Numbered from the stretch's first letter, positions 1-12,549 are shown. The stretch is DNA of 64,000 nucleotides from Coprinus comatus (GCA_034638255.1 JAWPGT010000002.1:1922001-1986000); one strand, 5' to 3'. Translations and numbers: made by a program. The notes: a model not told the origin generated them from the letters alone.

Positions 1-33
1 TTTCCAGCTTCACAATGATTTACCTATCATCAG

Positions 34-1293
34 AGAGTTGAAGTGTTCCATACCGAACAAAAGTTTCCGATTGAAGTCGAATTTGACGAGCTAGTATTCT
101 CATATTTCCTCTACTAGAATCAAATGCTCAATATATTGCCTTATAGTAAAGATGATTTGGCTACACACTTCCTGCTTCGTCTACTGCCATCTTTGAAGCC
201 TGTTGGAACAATCCGCGGTTTCTTGGTGCCTGGCACAACAGACACCTACAAGCTCACACGACTTGCCGTCCTAAAAGAGTATCGGAAATATGGTTTTGGT
301 CGCGAACTCGTCGAAGCGCTGCACACATGGGTCAAGCAACATGCCTCATCCGCGACAACCACGCCACCTGTTACTGTCGAAGCACTAGAGGCACCGACGG
401 ACACCATCATCACCCAACTGATACCATCATCGGAGAGCGTCGTCATATCAGAGACTGCTACTTTATTAAAGCAAAAAGATATCAAAATAATATGTTCTTC
501 TCAAATCTACGCCATAGGATTCTACACCAAGTACGTTACCTTCTGAACATTGATATTCACATCACAACCCTGCCTGGATTCTGCGTCCTTGTCGCCTCAT
601 CTACAAACATCCCTTCTATATGATTTGTTACAAAATTGATTAACTGATCAATCAACCCTTCGCTTTTAGGTTCGGATATGTTCCCGAAGTAAGTCCCCCT
701 CTCCACCACAACCAATTCACTTCCATTCCCCCTCCCCCATTACGAAACACTCCACACATTCATCTAAACTGTCTCCATGATTGCCTTTACCCCACACTTC
801 TAGACCTTGATGTCGCCGAAATTTCCGTCTCAGGTGATCCTCGGGTCTCGTGGAATCAAGTGAATACATTACAATCGTCTGGGCAGATGGACACCTTTGT
901 GTCTACAAGAGAAATCGTGCCATCACTGATTTCGACGAAAGAATCCGGGATTTCAGAAGCTTCTAAAATCTTCTCCCGATGATGCCACCCCCCTCCCTTT
1001 TCCCGATGATTCTCTCGCTCTTTCTCAAGGAAATCCCATTTTTCAATGGTGACTGTGGAGTAATGATAAGATAACCCTCATATCCTACCTCACATGTCCC
1101 TTTACTCCTATTCATTTCCTTCTGGTTACAACCTCCGATCTGGTCATTTGGTCATCAGCCACATATGCTAACTAACTGTTCTTACTCATATCCCAGGGTG
1201 AAGAATACCTCGAAGATGGTGATCCACACCAGAAGATGGTCTTCAAATTACGCCTCTCGAAGATGGTTTATCGCTTCTCCATCCCTCAATAGA
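34..1293 (+). CDS. GNAT-family N-acetyltransferase, 5' end outside window
   Basis: This is the 3' part of a gene for a GCN5-related N-acetyltransferase, an enzyme that transfers acetyl from acetyl-CoA to an amine; the substrate is unknown. Exons read as about 34-93, 118-530, 670-688 and 1197-1293. The first junction is uncertain because it would leave a 24-bp intron. In order, the protein shows VEVFHTEQKFPIEVEFDEL, which fits the start of this GNAT type (E-x-F..EQ..P..E.D). A segment TRLAVLKEYRKYGFGRELVE follows, carrying the acetyl-CoA loop in the form R-K-Y-G-F-G-R. Then comes AIGFYTKFGYVPEGEEYLED, the usual FY-K-FG-V..GE-F-ED end of the fold. A 19-bp exon at 670-688 encodes FGYVPE and is needed to join the last two blocks. 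The start codon and first exons lie upstream of base 1. Confidence 0.8.
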
Positions 1294-4200
1294 TATTGAG
1301 TTGATAGAACGGTCAAATCAATAATCTACAAATCATTTGACGCGAACTCCACAACATCTGTCATTACCCAATTTCTAACCGAAACGCCACATATACCTCC
1401 CTCGAAGATCATCGATCAGCGCTTCTACTAGTAGGTACTAGTAATTCAACACAAATCTCAGCGCCAACCCCGCGGGTAGACATCGCTTACATATAAACTT
1501 ATCTATCTATCTACACACATGTAAAGATATCAAACTTCCTATGTACTCTTTTACTCTACGCTGCACGTCTCTTTTGTTCATACCCCCCGCATGTTCAGAT
1601 GACCTTTGGGCCTGAAAAAATCTCTAGCAACCCGTGTGCACGCGACTGTCATGCCAGGATTTATTTGTGTATAAATAAGGTACAGATATCCGTTGGAACG
1701 TCATAGGAGGTCATAAGTCGGGTATCATGTCAGCTCCGCCAAGTAAATCAATCATCGATTAAGTACCCTATGATCATCTTGATCGTGGTAATCATTAATC
1801 AGTACTCAGTACTCAGCGCTTAGCACCTGGGTAGATTAGTAGTGGTACATTCGATGCCCATTGAAGTTGATCAGTACAGCCGCAGCCAAAGGAACTGGCT
1901 ACACTGCAAAAAATGATCTTAATGATAGTATCCAGACAAGTATGTATCTATCTACGGAATGTAACAAGTCAACTTTCACCGGTGACCGGTTGTCACGACA
2001 ATAATTGAATAACATCCTTCTAATACTATATATGTAGTTGTAGTATTGGACATGGATCCACGAGGTGGCTGGGTAACGGATGTACAGAAGGGGCAGGGTT
2101 CACAATCAGACGCTCAATAAATTCATTAAATACTCACAATCTTGCCGTCCTGCATCATTATATGACATGCAGTGTGCACAGTGTATAGTTGCTACGACTT
2201 GAATGATAGATTAATTGATATATTAATTTCGAATTATCATCTGCTGTTGATGATAAAAAATCAGCGGTATCTTAAAGTTGATGCAGCCAGCGCTTTTTTC
2301 AATTTTGCGCAGATGTCTTTCCAACAATAAATTTCCCACATGCTCAAAAATAGATCGCTACATATATATGATGCATCATGTGTACTAATCCAAGTCAGGC
2401 TATGCGCATACGAGGTTCACGGGTTGCGCTCATCCACATATAATTGATGATCCAAAGCCAAAAGTAAACGGTCAATGGCATCTAATCGGTTCACAAAGCC
2501 ACAGGCCTAACACCTCAAACATTTAAAGATATAAAGATAACATCCGAACCATGATTTTTTATAGTTCATTCGAAAACCTTTTAATAGAAGAAAATGACAA
2601 ACACTGAATGGAAAGTAGCGCTACTGTGACCCGAGTCGTTCGCGTCCATTCTGCTGCAAACGATAAATGGAACAGTAGCTGAAGTGCTGAAATTTGGAAT
2701 CAATTTACAGTATGCTAGCATCTAAATAGCTATATATACTACTAATATTTGCGTCTGAGCCTAAGGTCATAAACAGAAAAATCCTCGGAGTCGGAGCTAT
2801 ATAGCCGTACCACTAAACCAACAACACTATAACTCGAACCAAATCCAACTGGAGGGAAATGGGAGAAGAGGACTTTTTGACTTGAACCACATGAACTAGC
2901 TGTCAAAGTCCATGGCTCAAACAGAGTGCAACAACTGCGGATGTCACAGCATCTCGCTGGCAGGCAACTTTTAAGACTGTTTTCTGGAATCCAAATCCAG
3001 AATTCGCGTTCAGATGGTGAACCCATTCTTATCTTAATAGCAAAGGGCCGCCGGGATTCACTAGTCTAAGGATATTCAGGCACTATCCCTAGCATTATTC
3101 AGCACCACAAAAACTCAGTCGGACTCCGTTGACTCCATATATATATAAACCACAATCACTATCTAACGTCGCATCGTATCTGAAACTGATTAGATAAACA
3201 AGTAGATATCTCCGAAGAAGGAGCAGGGGGCCTTTCAACTCTTGAGTCGACGGAAGCCCATGGCACCCATGCGCAGCGAGGAATATCCCGGCCTAAGAAA
3301 AGCCCACCACTTAGGATCAACAGCAGCATAGCCTGAGGGCACTCAGGCAGGCCCCAGGTCCCACACATACACTCCATACCCAGATAGGAACGTACCAAAA
3401 GCAGTTCTATTGGTTAACCGAGCCTAGGCATGAGGCTCACAGATCTAAATATAACTGTTGTGAAAGGCTTCTCTTCCGATATTTAAGTTTGGTTCTCAAT
3501 GACTCGACATAATACTCATTGATATTCTTTGGTGACAAAAATGGTCCTTTTACGTTATGTTATTTATGCAAGCTTGTTATATACTTATAATAGACTACAA
3601 CTTCTCGAGTTATCATCAGGCCGGTGCATATGCAACGTTCAAATTTAAGGCGCTTCTTCGCCGCCCGAGATACCGAGTCACCGTCACTGTGTTACCGACT
3701 CATGAGTATGTGACATCCCCGAGTCGCGATAATGTTCTAAGTATATCTACATCACCGTTCACCATTTTCCAGCGGCGCATGGTAAAGATCTAAGAACAGA
3801 ACACTCATTGAAAACTTGAAAGGAAACTTGTAACTCCTTTTCGATAACGTCTCAACTTGAGCCTATTTTTCGAACCCTCGTTTTCTCATTTAAACAGCAT
3901 TTCAGCCACGGCGTCTTCGCACCCATATATTAAGTTCTAAATATTACTGGAAGTTCACCGACAACTTAGTGACGTAACCTCAATGATAACATGTTAATTC
4001 AAGCCTCCACCATCCCCTTGAACCTTCTTTCTAGGGGGTTTTCAATCTTCAATCCTCCACGGCCTTCCCTATCCTTACGCCTTTAATTAACTCACCGCGC
4101 AGTAGCGTAAATGGAAGTCATTCGAACAATAGAGAAAGATACAAACAACTTCCAAATATCTCCCAGGCCAAGAGATTCATTGTTATTTTCAACACAGCAA

Positions 4201-4446
4201 TAACTCCAAACTATTAAACACGGTGATATCCTATAAAAACTAAAACAAATACTAGACCCCTTCTTCCACGGCTTTTTCCTTTTTCTATTTTTAACAGAGA
4301 AATAGAAATCACATTAATGATTAAACTCCTTGACTCAAATATATCCAGAAGTGTTCATTTAACAGCAAGTACACTCACGGCAGTAATTAATATACATACC
4401 CTTTTTTTCAATTTCGCGTTACACGGTGCGGTGAGCCTACGGCTTT

Positions 4447-5522
4447 TTCCAGAAAATCCAAACATCCACGGCTTTAAGAGTTTCTACTAATTACAGGCTT
4501 CGAAACGTTCAATGGACTATGCGAAATTATTAAGAAGTTGTTAGGTCATTAGCACAGCCCAGTGGCAACTTGTGAAACGTAACCAAAAAAAACAACAGCC
4601 ACCTACCTATTGAAGCTAACGTCTCAGGTCTTACTGGGATTTCACTATTAGTACTTACTCAGGGACATTGCAAAGTTACACAGCCCAACTACGTTTTACA
4701 TGCAACTCGTTACACATACCAGGTCCATCACAACGCAACGTGGCCAACAGACCAACTTAACAAGAACAGCCTTTTTGTTTTGTTTTTTCCATTTTCTAGT
4801 TCCAGAAAGAAACTAAATACAGTAAACGGTGTCAATTGTTTTTCTTCCATTGTCTATTTAGCGCTAACTATTGATTCAACAGCATTTAAGCGTATAAGTA
4901 AGTACCATATGACACTTTTACTACCGACTCGGAAATCAACTGACTCTCACATTCTTTAAATTTCCAGAAGTCCGAATCCGAGTTTATGGTTTTAAATACA
5001 AGGTCACCGTCAAACGCAAATGGCACACACATGTACTTCTAATAGTTTCTCAAGCTTCGTTCAACAACACACATGTCCGAGTATCATGACAAAGAGTTCT
5101 TAAAGGAATACTAAGTAAGACTCATACCGTAAGAGTTACAGTCATACTGTATCATTATCATCATATTCCAGAAAAAAAATTTACAGCGCACAGTGGCGGC
5201 GGCGGCGGCCTTTTATGTACGCAACCCTTCACAAACTTCAAACTAACTTTTCTCCAATACTGTGGTATTCAAGGCCGATCGGATTAAAAATCCATGAAAC
5301 AGTTGAAACACTCGACATATCCACATACATCGGTTGTCACAAATGCCACTCAGATTTACTCATTACTACTCAAAACAAAGTGTTGGTCATCGAGTACTAA
5401 CTCATCATTCATTCATTGAACGGCAATATTAATACTTATTTCTAATACAAACACAACAACAGCTTTTTTTGCTTTTTACTTCCCCCCAAATGTCCTCCCA
5501 ATCGAGTTTTCGTTTTCCAGAA
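4447..5522. promoter_or_regulatory. Cluster of five TTCCAGAA (heat-shock-element-like) sites
   Basis: The octamer TTCCAGAA occurs at 4447-4454, 4800-4807, 4962-4969, 5166-5173 and 5515-5522, five times in 1.08 kb. TTCnnGAA is the tail-to-tail dimer core bound by heat-shock factor, although a full element usually has three alternating nGAAn units. The sites lie in a gene-free, G-poor stretch, so no target gene is obvious. The nearest gene ends at 7177. Function is inference. A decayed repeat family carrying the motif is an alternative. Confidence 0.3.
5194..5212. repeat. GGC trinucleotide tract
   Basis: A run of about five GGC units sits in otherwise AT-rich sequence. It is not inside a supported gene. 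Confidence 0.6.
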
Positions 5523-7176
5523 AACTTGGGTAGATCTAAATATAGTATATGTGATTTCGGACTTTTATGTTTTCTCATCAGCAACTACTGTATCTATTTT
5601 CTAATATGTATTCATTGTTCACTATATATACGGTATAAAATTAACACTTATCACCGCGCTTATAAGTAGTATATATCATTAAATTGACTCACCTACATTT
5701 GTTTTGTTTTTATACCGAATAAATCCGTAATGACTCTATTTTTTCGGCCGTCGAACTCAAAAAATACAAAAATACCAATAAATGACTCTTTCGAAAGTTA
5801 AATGTTCATTCACATGAACATATTGATCCATGATGCAGGTAATATTTGTTCTACTTCGGGAGATCGAATTCAACGTAAACCATAGGTGTTCTTTTTAAAA
5901 AATACATATAAAAAGAAATATTTACGTATAATATAATATACATAGCTCTAGTTCAACTATTCAAGTTCGTATAAATACATGTATAGCTTCTTGGACATAG
6001 GTAGATGATCATAGTCATAGTCATATCATAAGTACATCATACACAACAACAACAAAAAAGTCATAATACACATTACAGGATACCAAGATATACCAATTAT
6101 ATCAAGTACTAAGCCAAACGCCGACTCTCTCGTTAACTCTCCAAAAAAAAAACGGGCTCAAAAAAGACGTTCATAAAGAAGTCAACAACACAAACACAAA
6201 AACACAAAACGCACCAAAAGTCAACAATTCACAAAAAAAGAGTCATTAAAAAAAGTCCGTCGAACAATCTACGAAAGAACGTACGAATACGAAAGAGTAG
6301 AAGAGAATTTGAAAATTGTTCAACGTAAATAAGTAATCAACTACTATAAAAACGAGACCAAAGAAGAAAAAAAATGGGGTATGAGAGAGAAAATAAGAAA
6401 AAGGAAAGTAACAAAGTACCACCATAATGACATTATGAATGACACAAGAAGATTTCGTCAACGTTTTCACCCCCAAAAGAAAATACCAAAAAAAGAATAC
6501 GAAGAGGTCGAAAAACATAACCGGGATATCATACGTAACATAAAAAGAAAACTCGTAAGTAGAGTAACTAAACTAAGTAGTTTAAGCATCTCTTTTGAGA
6601 AAAATGAGCAGGGAGTAAAGGTGTTTGGGTTAAAGAGGGAAAAAATATGCGCGATATATGTAATGATATCGATATCTACCCTTCACCTTTGAAAAGTGAG
6701 ACACGTGTGTTGTGTTAACTAGAAATACAGCATAATACAAAAATACAATCGTCAGGAGCAAAAAGAAAAAAAATGTTCGATTGCTTTCATATGCCCTTTG
6801 CATTGTCTGACCATTTGTCAAACAGTAAAAAACCAATAAGCAGGTTTTGCGATATCAGGGGCATTGAGAGATGGGGAGATAGAGAGAAAAAGAGGAGGCA
6901 TAGATCCAAGAGATTGGGAATTCGAAAGTCGTAGACGAGGGTATGGGTGTTAAAAAGTAGGATATGCAATGGCACATTTCGGGTGCCATAAACCTCGTCA
7001 AAATGTCAACAAAAATACCTCCTTGGAATAAATAACGACTGAAAAATCGAGAAAGGCATAACGGTCGTAAAGGTTTTTGTCGTGTCATCAAGCCAACAGA
7101 ACAGGAATGGAGAAGAGCGTTGAAGGAGCACACGAGGAAAAAATAGAGGATGGCGGTAGTGGTGGGTGGAGATAAT

Positions 7177-9008
7177 TTAAGAACTGATAGGCCTTTCCCC
7201 GTCATCAGTGCTGAACCCATCGCTTTCACTCTCGGACAGTTCCATTTTGACGGTGGAAAAGGGAGGGCTACTTGGTAGAATGCTGAAATTAATGCTCGTT
7301 CCATATGCTGGAGCACCTTCCTCATAAATTCTTCTCGCGGCCTCGTACTCCATTTTCTCTTGTTCAGCCTGTGCCAAAAACGGCTAGAGTCACAAAATAG
7401 GAGAACAATGAGCGAAGAAGCAAGAAAGAAGTCAAACAAAATCAGCCACATATACAACAATAAACAATGGGCAAAGGGCACCGTACCTGTCTTTCGGCGT
7501 CCGTCATAGATCGCCATTTTGCGGCTGCCAAAACGCTTTGTTTAGTTGTCTCGGTCTCATCACCAAATATATCGTGGACAAGTCTGGGGTTGGCACGGAT
7601 CCGTTGCAGGAACATGAAGTAAGCACTCAGTGGCTTCTTCGGTGCATTAGGATCCTTGATGTTACTCTTCCGAGATTTACCTGCTTTGCGCTGGGCTGCG
7701 CGGAATGCATTCTCACGTTTGATGTCATCTGGAGTTAGTGTACGCATATAAGCGTTGAGCTCACGCTCCCGGGCCTCCTTGGCAGCCTGTGAACGACGCT
7801 TATATGGCTATTGAGGACCATGAGAATAATAATCAAAATATCAATTGACGTCATGAGAACATACCTCCTTCTCCTCCAGAGTGAGAGATGCATATTCTTG
7901 ACCAGCTTCTTTTGCGGCCTGGGCAACATTGAGCTTGCGAGTTCCAGAGGCTTGTTGGCGCTGGATCCAATCCGTAAAGTAGAGCTGCCAAGCGGATGGG
8001 GCTAGTTTCGGAGGTTTCAATACGGATTTCAAAGCTGTGGAGAAAACAACAAAGGATCGGTAAGCAATTATACCCCTTTGAGTAAGCTGCAGAAAACATA
8101 CGAGTGTCATTTCCTTTCTCAGTAGGAGGCAAATCCTCCGCAGGTGGGGACCTTTTCTTGCGTCGCACGGTTGCATCACGATCATCAGTGACATCGCTTG
8201 ATTCGGCACGACGACTGTAAGAACGAGTCATACCGATGCGGGGTTCGCTGACTGCGGGTGCGCTAGATGACTGGAATATATGGGTCGACGAAACAGAACC
8301 GCGTCTGATGGGGATGCGAGGCCGCAGGGTTCCGTCTGTGAAGGGAGAGTGGCGAACAGAGGGTCGAGTAGAGGTAGGGGAGCGCAGAGAACTGGGAGAT
8401 TCCCAAAGCTGAGTAGCCCATGCAGGAGTGTGGATAGAGGTCGCGGTGGGATTGATTGACTGGACCCTCTGGCGGGGAGGTGCAACGTCGTCAAAGGGAG
8501 AGAGAGACCGTGGAAGGGGGTGGTTCGCAGCGATTTCCGTGGGTGAGATTGGGGAGAAGGTGGAGGGAAAGTGGGAGTCGGTATAAGGAATGAAAGACGA
8601 GGACTGCTGGCTGCTGTCGAGGGACGAAGGGATGTTAATTGGGGAGGCTGGTGATTGCAAGTTGTTGATATCCGGGTCATTAATCCAATTGGCCAGATAC
8701 GAGGTGTTGTCGTTGCCAAGATCGTCCGAGGTGTAAACCACAGAGTCGTAGTAAGTGCCTGGCTGGACCTGGTTGTACTCTGGCGAAAAGGCGGAGAAGC
8801 TGAGGTGGGGTTTGACGTCTGGGTCAAATTCGAAGGAGTCCCACTGGCAGGAGATGGGATTTGAGTGGTAAGTGTGGACATCGTCGATGTCGATAGGGCC
8901 AAAGATCATCTGATCAGACTCTGAGTACTCGTCAAAGGAGAGAAGGGGACTGGCGTCCTTCATGGCTAGGTGGTCTGGAGAGAAAGTGCGGCGGAGAGAC
9001 TGGGCCAT
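7177..9008 (-). CDS. Tandem HMG-box DNA-binding protein, Exp1-like
   Basis: This is a 534-residue nuclear protein likely to bind and bend DNA. Exons on the minus strand are 9008-8102, 8034-7865, 7807-7487 and 7383-7177, all joined in frame. Residues 1-300 are Ser/Pro-rich and acidic, with no fold I recognise. A first HMG box (about 312-372) contains APSAWQLYFTDWIQ and ends in EEKEPYKRRSQAAK. A canonical second box (about 411-482) starts DPNAPKKPLSAYFMFLQRIR and ends AEQEKMEYEAARR. Two boxes at the C-terminal end of a long Ser-rich protein is the layout reported for Coprinopsis cinerea Exp1, needed for cap expansion and autolysis. Orthology is inferred, not proven. The start was chosen at MAQSLRR; an in-frame Met lies 15 codons further in (MKDASP), and open frame also continues upstream. 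NDUFA13 ends 295 bp upstream on the same strand. Confidence 0.85.
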
Positions 9009-9303
9009 GAAGCGGAGAGGGGGGTGACGAGGGGATGGGTATGATAATGGCAGGCGTTTAAAAGGGATTCGAAGGTAGGTTGTAATATAAGCCATTTCAG
9101 TCGATGCCTTTTTCGGCTTTCTATTTTTTTTCCGCGTCCCGAGTGCCAATCTACAATCGGGCGTAGTATCTGGGGTACACGGACTTGTGTGACGGTGGAA
9201 GGTGCAGAGAGAGTGAATCGCTCGGGTTTCTGGGATTTCATTGGGATTCCACGCCTGCCCTAAATGGGCCAAAGTAATCTGAGATTCACTGTAGCTACGT
9301 CTA

Positions 9304-9855
9304 TCATAGGATGAGAATTTCTGGGGAACGGTATCTGGAGCTGTTATATACACTCTTTCCAGCCTGTACTTAGATGAGATCGGGCACTGCTCATAAATAT
9401 CGCAGATCTTCTTACCTCCCAGCCTGGGACATCCTTCATAATCTCCTGTTCTCGGGCAAGTGCGGCTTGTTCGCGGCGGTACGCATCACGGTCGCCCTCC
9501 GCCATCAGCAGCGGGACGAGGTGAATGCGGGACCAAACCTTTTCACGCTGGAGTTCTCTACGACCCAAGTCAGTTCGGTCCGAAATCCAAGTTGAGATAA
9601 GACCCAGGACAGCGGCCGGATCCAATCAGGCCACGTTTAGCGACGAGCGCGCCAGTCCATGACACGTTCTACGTTCAGCTGACCTGGGAATATTGGACAG
9701 AAACTCTACCTTTTCTCCAAATTTCCCTTTCCCACTCGGTAGAAGCCATAGGCACATATCGCTGTCACGCCGCCGAGGATAGCCAGACCCCCAGGGCCCC
9801 GGAACGGCAAATTGCGTTTGTACTTTACGGATTCAAATCCCCCTGCTGGGGGCAT
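9304..9855 (-). CDS. NDUFA13: NADH:ubiquinone oxidoreductase subunit NDUFA13 (GRIM-19/B16.6)
   Basis: This is an accessory subunit of mitochondrial complex I, with one helix through the inner membrane. Exons on the minus strand are 9855-9710, 9557-9416 and 9363-9304, giving 115 residues. The N-terminus MPPAGGFESVKYKRNLPFRG matches the family's P-GG-----YKRNLP start. Residues 23-41 (GLAILGGVTAICAYGFYRV) form the membrane helix. The blocks ELQREKVWSRIHLVPLL, AEGDRDAYRREQAALARE and MKDVPGWEAGKSVYN are family signatures. Length is close to fungal homologues and shorter than the 144-residue human protein. An upstream ATG at 9946 followed by a GT-AG pair does not splice in frame, so I take it as 5' UTR. 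The INO80-like gene diverges 398 bp away. Confidence 0.93.
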
Positions 9856-10253
9856 ATCTCTGCACAAAGCAGGTCAGGACTTGGTTGTGGCGGATGGAAG
9901 AAAGTCTTCGTACTGTCTGTATTGCACCACTGTCGTTTGGAGACATGGTTAGAGGCTGTTGAACGGCAAACGAGGGGTGAGAACGTACTGGTTGAGGACG
10001 GGTGAATGAGGAAGGAGACTGAAGGGTGTTGATGGTGGTGAGCTCGGGGCAAAAGGTCACGTGGTATATCCTGGGAAGAGTTGGTGTTGGATATGGGACG
10101 ATAGTTGTGGATTTACAGTTTGTAGTAACAGTTGGTTGTTGTCGACAGTCTTGGAGGTGTAATTGCCAAATATAGACAGCATATATTGACTTGGTGTTTG
10201 GTGGAATACAGACTCCAACAACACTGCCAGCTGTCCAATCCATCTGTCCAACC

Positions 10254-12549
10254 ATGTCCACAATCCCATCCCCCGGACCCTCCCACTCTGCAGCACAGCA
10301 GTCTGTCTCCGCACCCCCTGCTCGTCGCCCGCGCCCTTCCCATCCCGTAGGCATTACAGCAGGCGCCGAAGATGCAAAATACCAGAACAAATACAAAGAC
10401 CTAAAGCGAAAAGTCAAAGAAATCGAGGGGGTGAGTAACCGGTATTTGCAACTGCGCACTGTAGCTCACACTGTGCAGGACAACGACCGAATCAAATTCA
10501 AACTGCTCGATGCCAGGCGGAGCATTCAGCGGCTGACGCTGGAACGGGCGTGCGTTCTGTTCCGTCTTTTTTTCGTATTCCCAAAGAGTTCTTATTGGTT
10601 TGCACAGAATCCTTTACGACAGAATTGCGGCCACTGCTCCCCAACCAGATGCACAGGTCCCAGCTGCCCCGGGCCCCGGCCTGACGCGTTCCTTCTCTGG
10701 CAGCCAACAAAACAACCGGATGGACACCGACCCTCCGCCAGGAGACTACCTGCGTCCTCCAAGAGCACCCCCTACTCAAGATCCAAGCCCTCGTCCTCAG
10801 GTACAACAACCTTTAGACTCGGCAGCCCTTCCTTCTCCCCATATGTCATCCCTACAGTCTCCTACCAGAAACAACGCGGCCCACGACAACCACCGCCACC
10901 TACCGCCACTTCAACATTTGCCACCGGTTGCTCAATACGATCCTTCCGCCCAAAGAACCCATTCACATGCTGCAAGTCCGCCGCTCCATCATGCTTCATC
11001 TTCACTCGAACGAGCCAGATCTCAGCCAACCAGACTCCAACAACCTTATCCTCAGCAATATCCTGAACACCTTCCGCCTGTACAGCGTGTTCTTCAGAGT
11101 CCTCCGCCACACTCGTCAGATCGTGACAGACAGAGGAATGAATACCCCCAACCAACAAATGATCCACACGCACAACATTCGCGGCATTCCTCACAAGTTT
11201 CTCCGCATTTACGCTCGATAGATACTCGTACGTCCGCCACAAGACTTCATGCACATCAAAGATTGGGTCCCGGAAGTTACATTAATGCCAGAGACGAATT
11301 ACCTCGTCCTTACGAGATGGACAGAGAGAGGGAACGTGAAAGAGACAATCGTGAACGCGAATGGGAACGCGAGCACAGGCCTCGCGAGTCTGGTCGTGGT
11401 GTGGAGTACAATCCAGACATCCATTCTCCTCATACAACTCATCGTCGTCCAATTCCTCCCCCTTTTGTACCCTCAGATTACCCTGAACCAGCACATTCTC
11501 ATCAACAACACCAACATCAAAATTTGCCGCCCCCGCCCCCACCACCATCATCTGGACAACAGCAACGTTTGAGAGATCAAAGAGATCAAGAACAAACTTA
11601 TTATCACGAAGGTGGTAATCCATATCCTTCTTTACAACCGCATATATCACGTTCCGATACTCCCGGTTCTAATTCAAACTCCAATAATTCCGGGATTGGT
11701 GCAGATGGACCTTCGCGGCCTGATTCACGAACACAGTTTTATGAACAGCAGCAGCAGCAACAACAAGACCGTAATATGCCACAATCTTTTAGACTTCGAC
11801 CTGTTGGTAATTCAGAGGATATTGGACATGAATCAACTCGTGATTCTTCTAATACTTCAAATGTTAATATCAATGTCAATTCCAATGCGCCACCTTTATC
11901 CTCTTCAACAGGTCCTGGTCCTATCGTTCCTCCACCTATTCCTGCGATCGTAACTACGCCTTCTAGTGGGAACTCTAATGGACCTGGATCCGGATCTGGA
12001 TCTGGACCTGGAGGTCATAACGGAACGGGAAGTAATAATGGGGGTGGTGTCAACAGTAACAGCAATAGTAACAATAACAATAACAGTAGTAATAACTTTA
12101 TTACTCCTACTCTTCCTCCACCTCCTTCTGTTGGATCTTCTAACTTGGGAGACCAACATCACCATCATCAACTACAAACTTCGACTACTAGAAAACGGAG
12201 TAGAAATGATATGGAAGTTGATAGTGACGATGACGTAGGTGGTGATGGGACTGGTCTTAGTGGATATAAATTACAACAAGGAGAAGAGAGGGAGAGGGAG
12301 AGAGATTGGGAAAATAGAGTTGAACGAGAAGCATTGAGAGAAAGAGAGGGATTGAGAGATAGAGAAGGGTTAAGAGAAAGAGAAAGAGAGAGGGACAGAG
12401 ATAGAGATAGGGGATCCGCGAAAAGGTATAGAGAACATCACCATAGGAGGAGTGTGGATGATTATGAAAGTGGTGGAAATGGAGGTGGATTACAAGATCG
12501 TGATCGTGATCGCGAACGGGAAAGGGAAAGAGATGGTATGAGGGATTAA
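10254..12549 (+). CDS. Putative INO80 chromatin-remodelling complex subunit (Iec3/INO80F-type coiled coil)
   Basis: Exons 10254-10430, 10479-10549 and 10608-12549 encode 729 residues. The only part I recognise is residues 43-88: KYQNKYKDLKRKVKEIEG, DNDRIKFKLLDARRSIQRL and TLERAILYDRIA. These form a continuous charged coiled coil, split by two introns, that resembles the short helical domain of INO80 accessory subunits of the Iec3/INO80F type. The rest is low complexity: Pro/Gln/His-rich stretches, a polyQ run near 11747, Gly/Ser/Asn repeats near 11970-12090, and Arg-Asp/Arg-Glu repeats around 11320-11380 and 12285-12540. If the assignment holds, it would act in nucleosome remodelling in the nucleus. 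The coiled coil is seen; complex membership is inferred. Confidence 0.7.

Larger units (their letters stand above)
1294..7176. other. 5.9-kb gene-free stretch
   Basis: I see no convincing gene here. Short reading frames on both strands have no recognisable motif and no supporting splice pattern. Bases 1294-3800 are ordinary AT-rich sequence with a short TATC tract near 1500. Bases 3800-6300 are poor in G on the plus strand and hold repeated short motifs, listed separately. Bases 6100-6800 are A-rich on the plus strand and probably include the 3' flank of the HMG-box gene that ends at 7177 on the minus strand. Confidence 0.55.

Noticed and set aside
2742..3026. A TGGTTTAGTGG A-box-like word and a GGTTCGA B-box-like word on the minus strand.
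   Set aside because: The B-box lies upstream of the A-box on that strand, so they cannot form one tRNA promoter; no cloverleaf is seen.
6246..7517. Several Phe-rich minus-strand frames downstream of the HMG-box gene.
   Set aside because: They read A-rich spacer or introns of the HMG-box gene; the spliced gene model explains the coding part fully.
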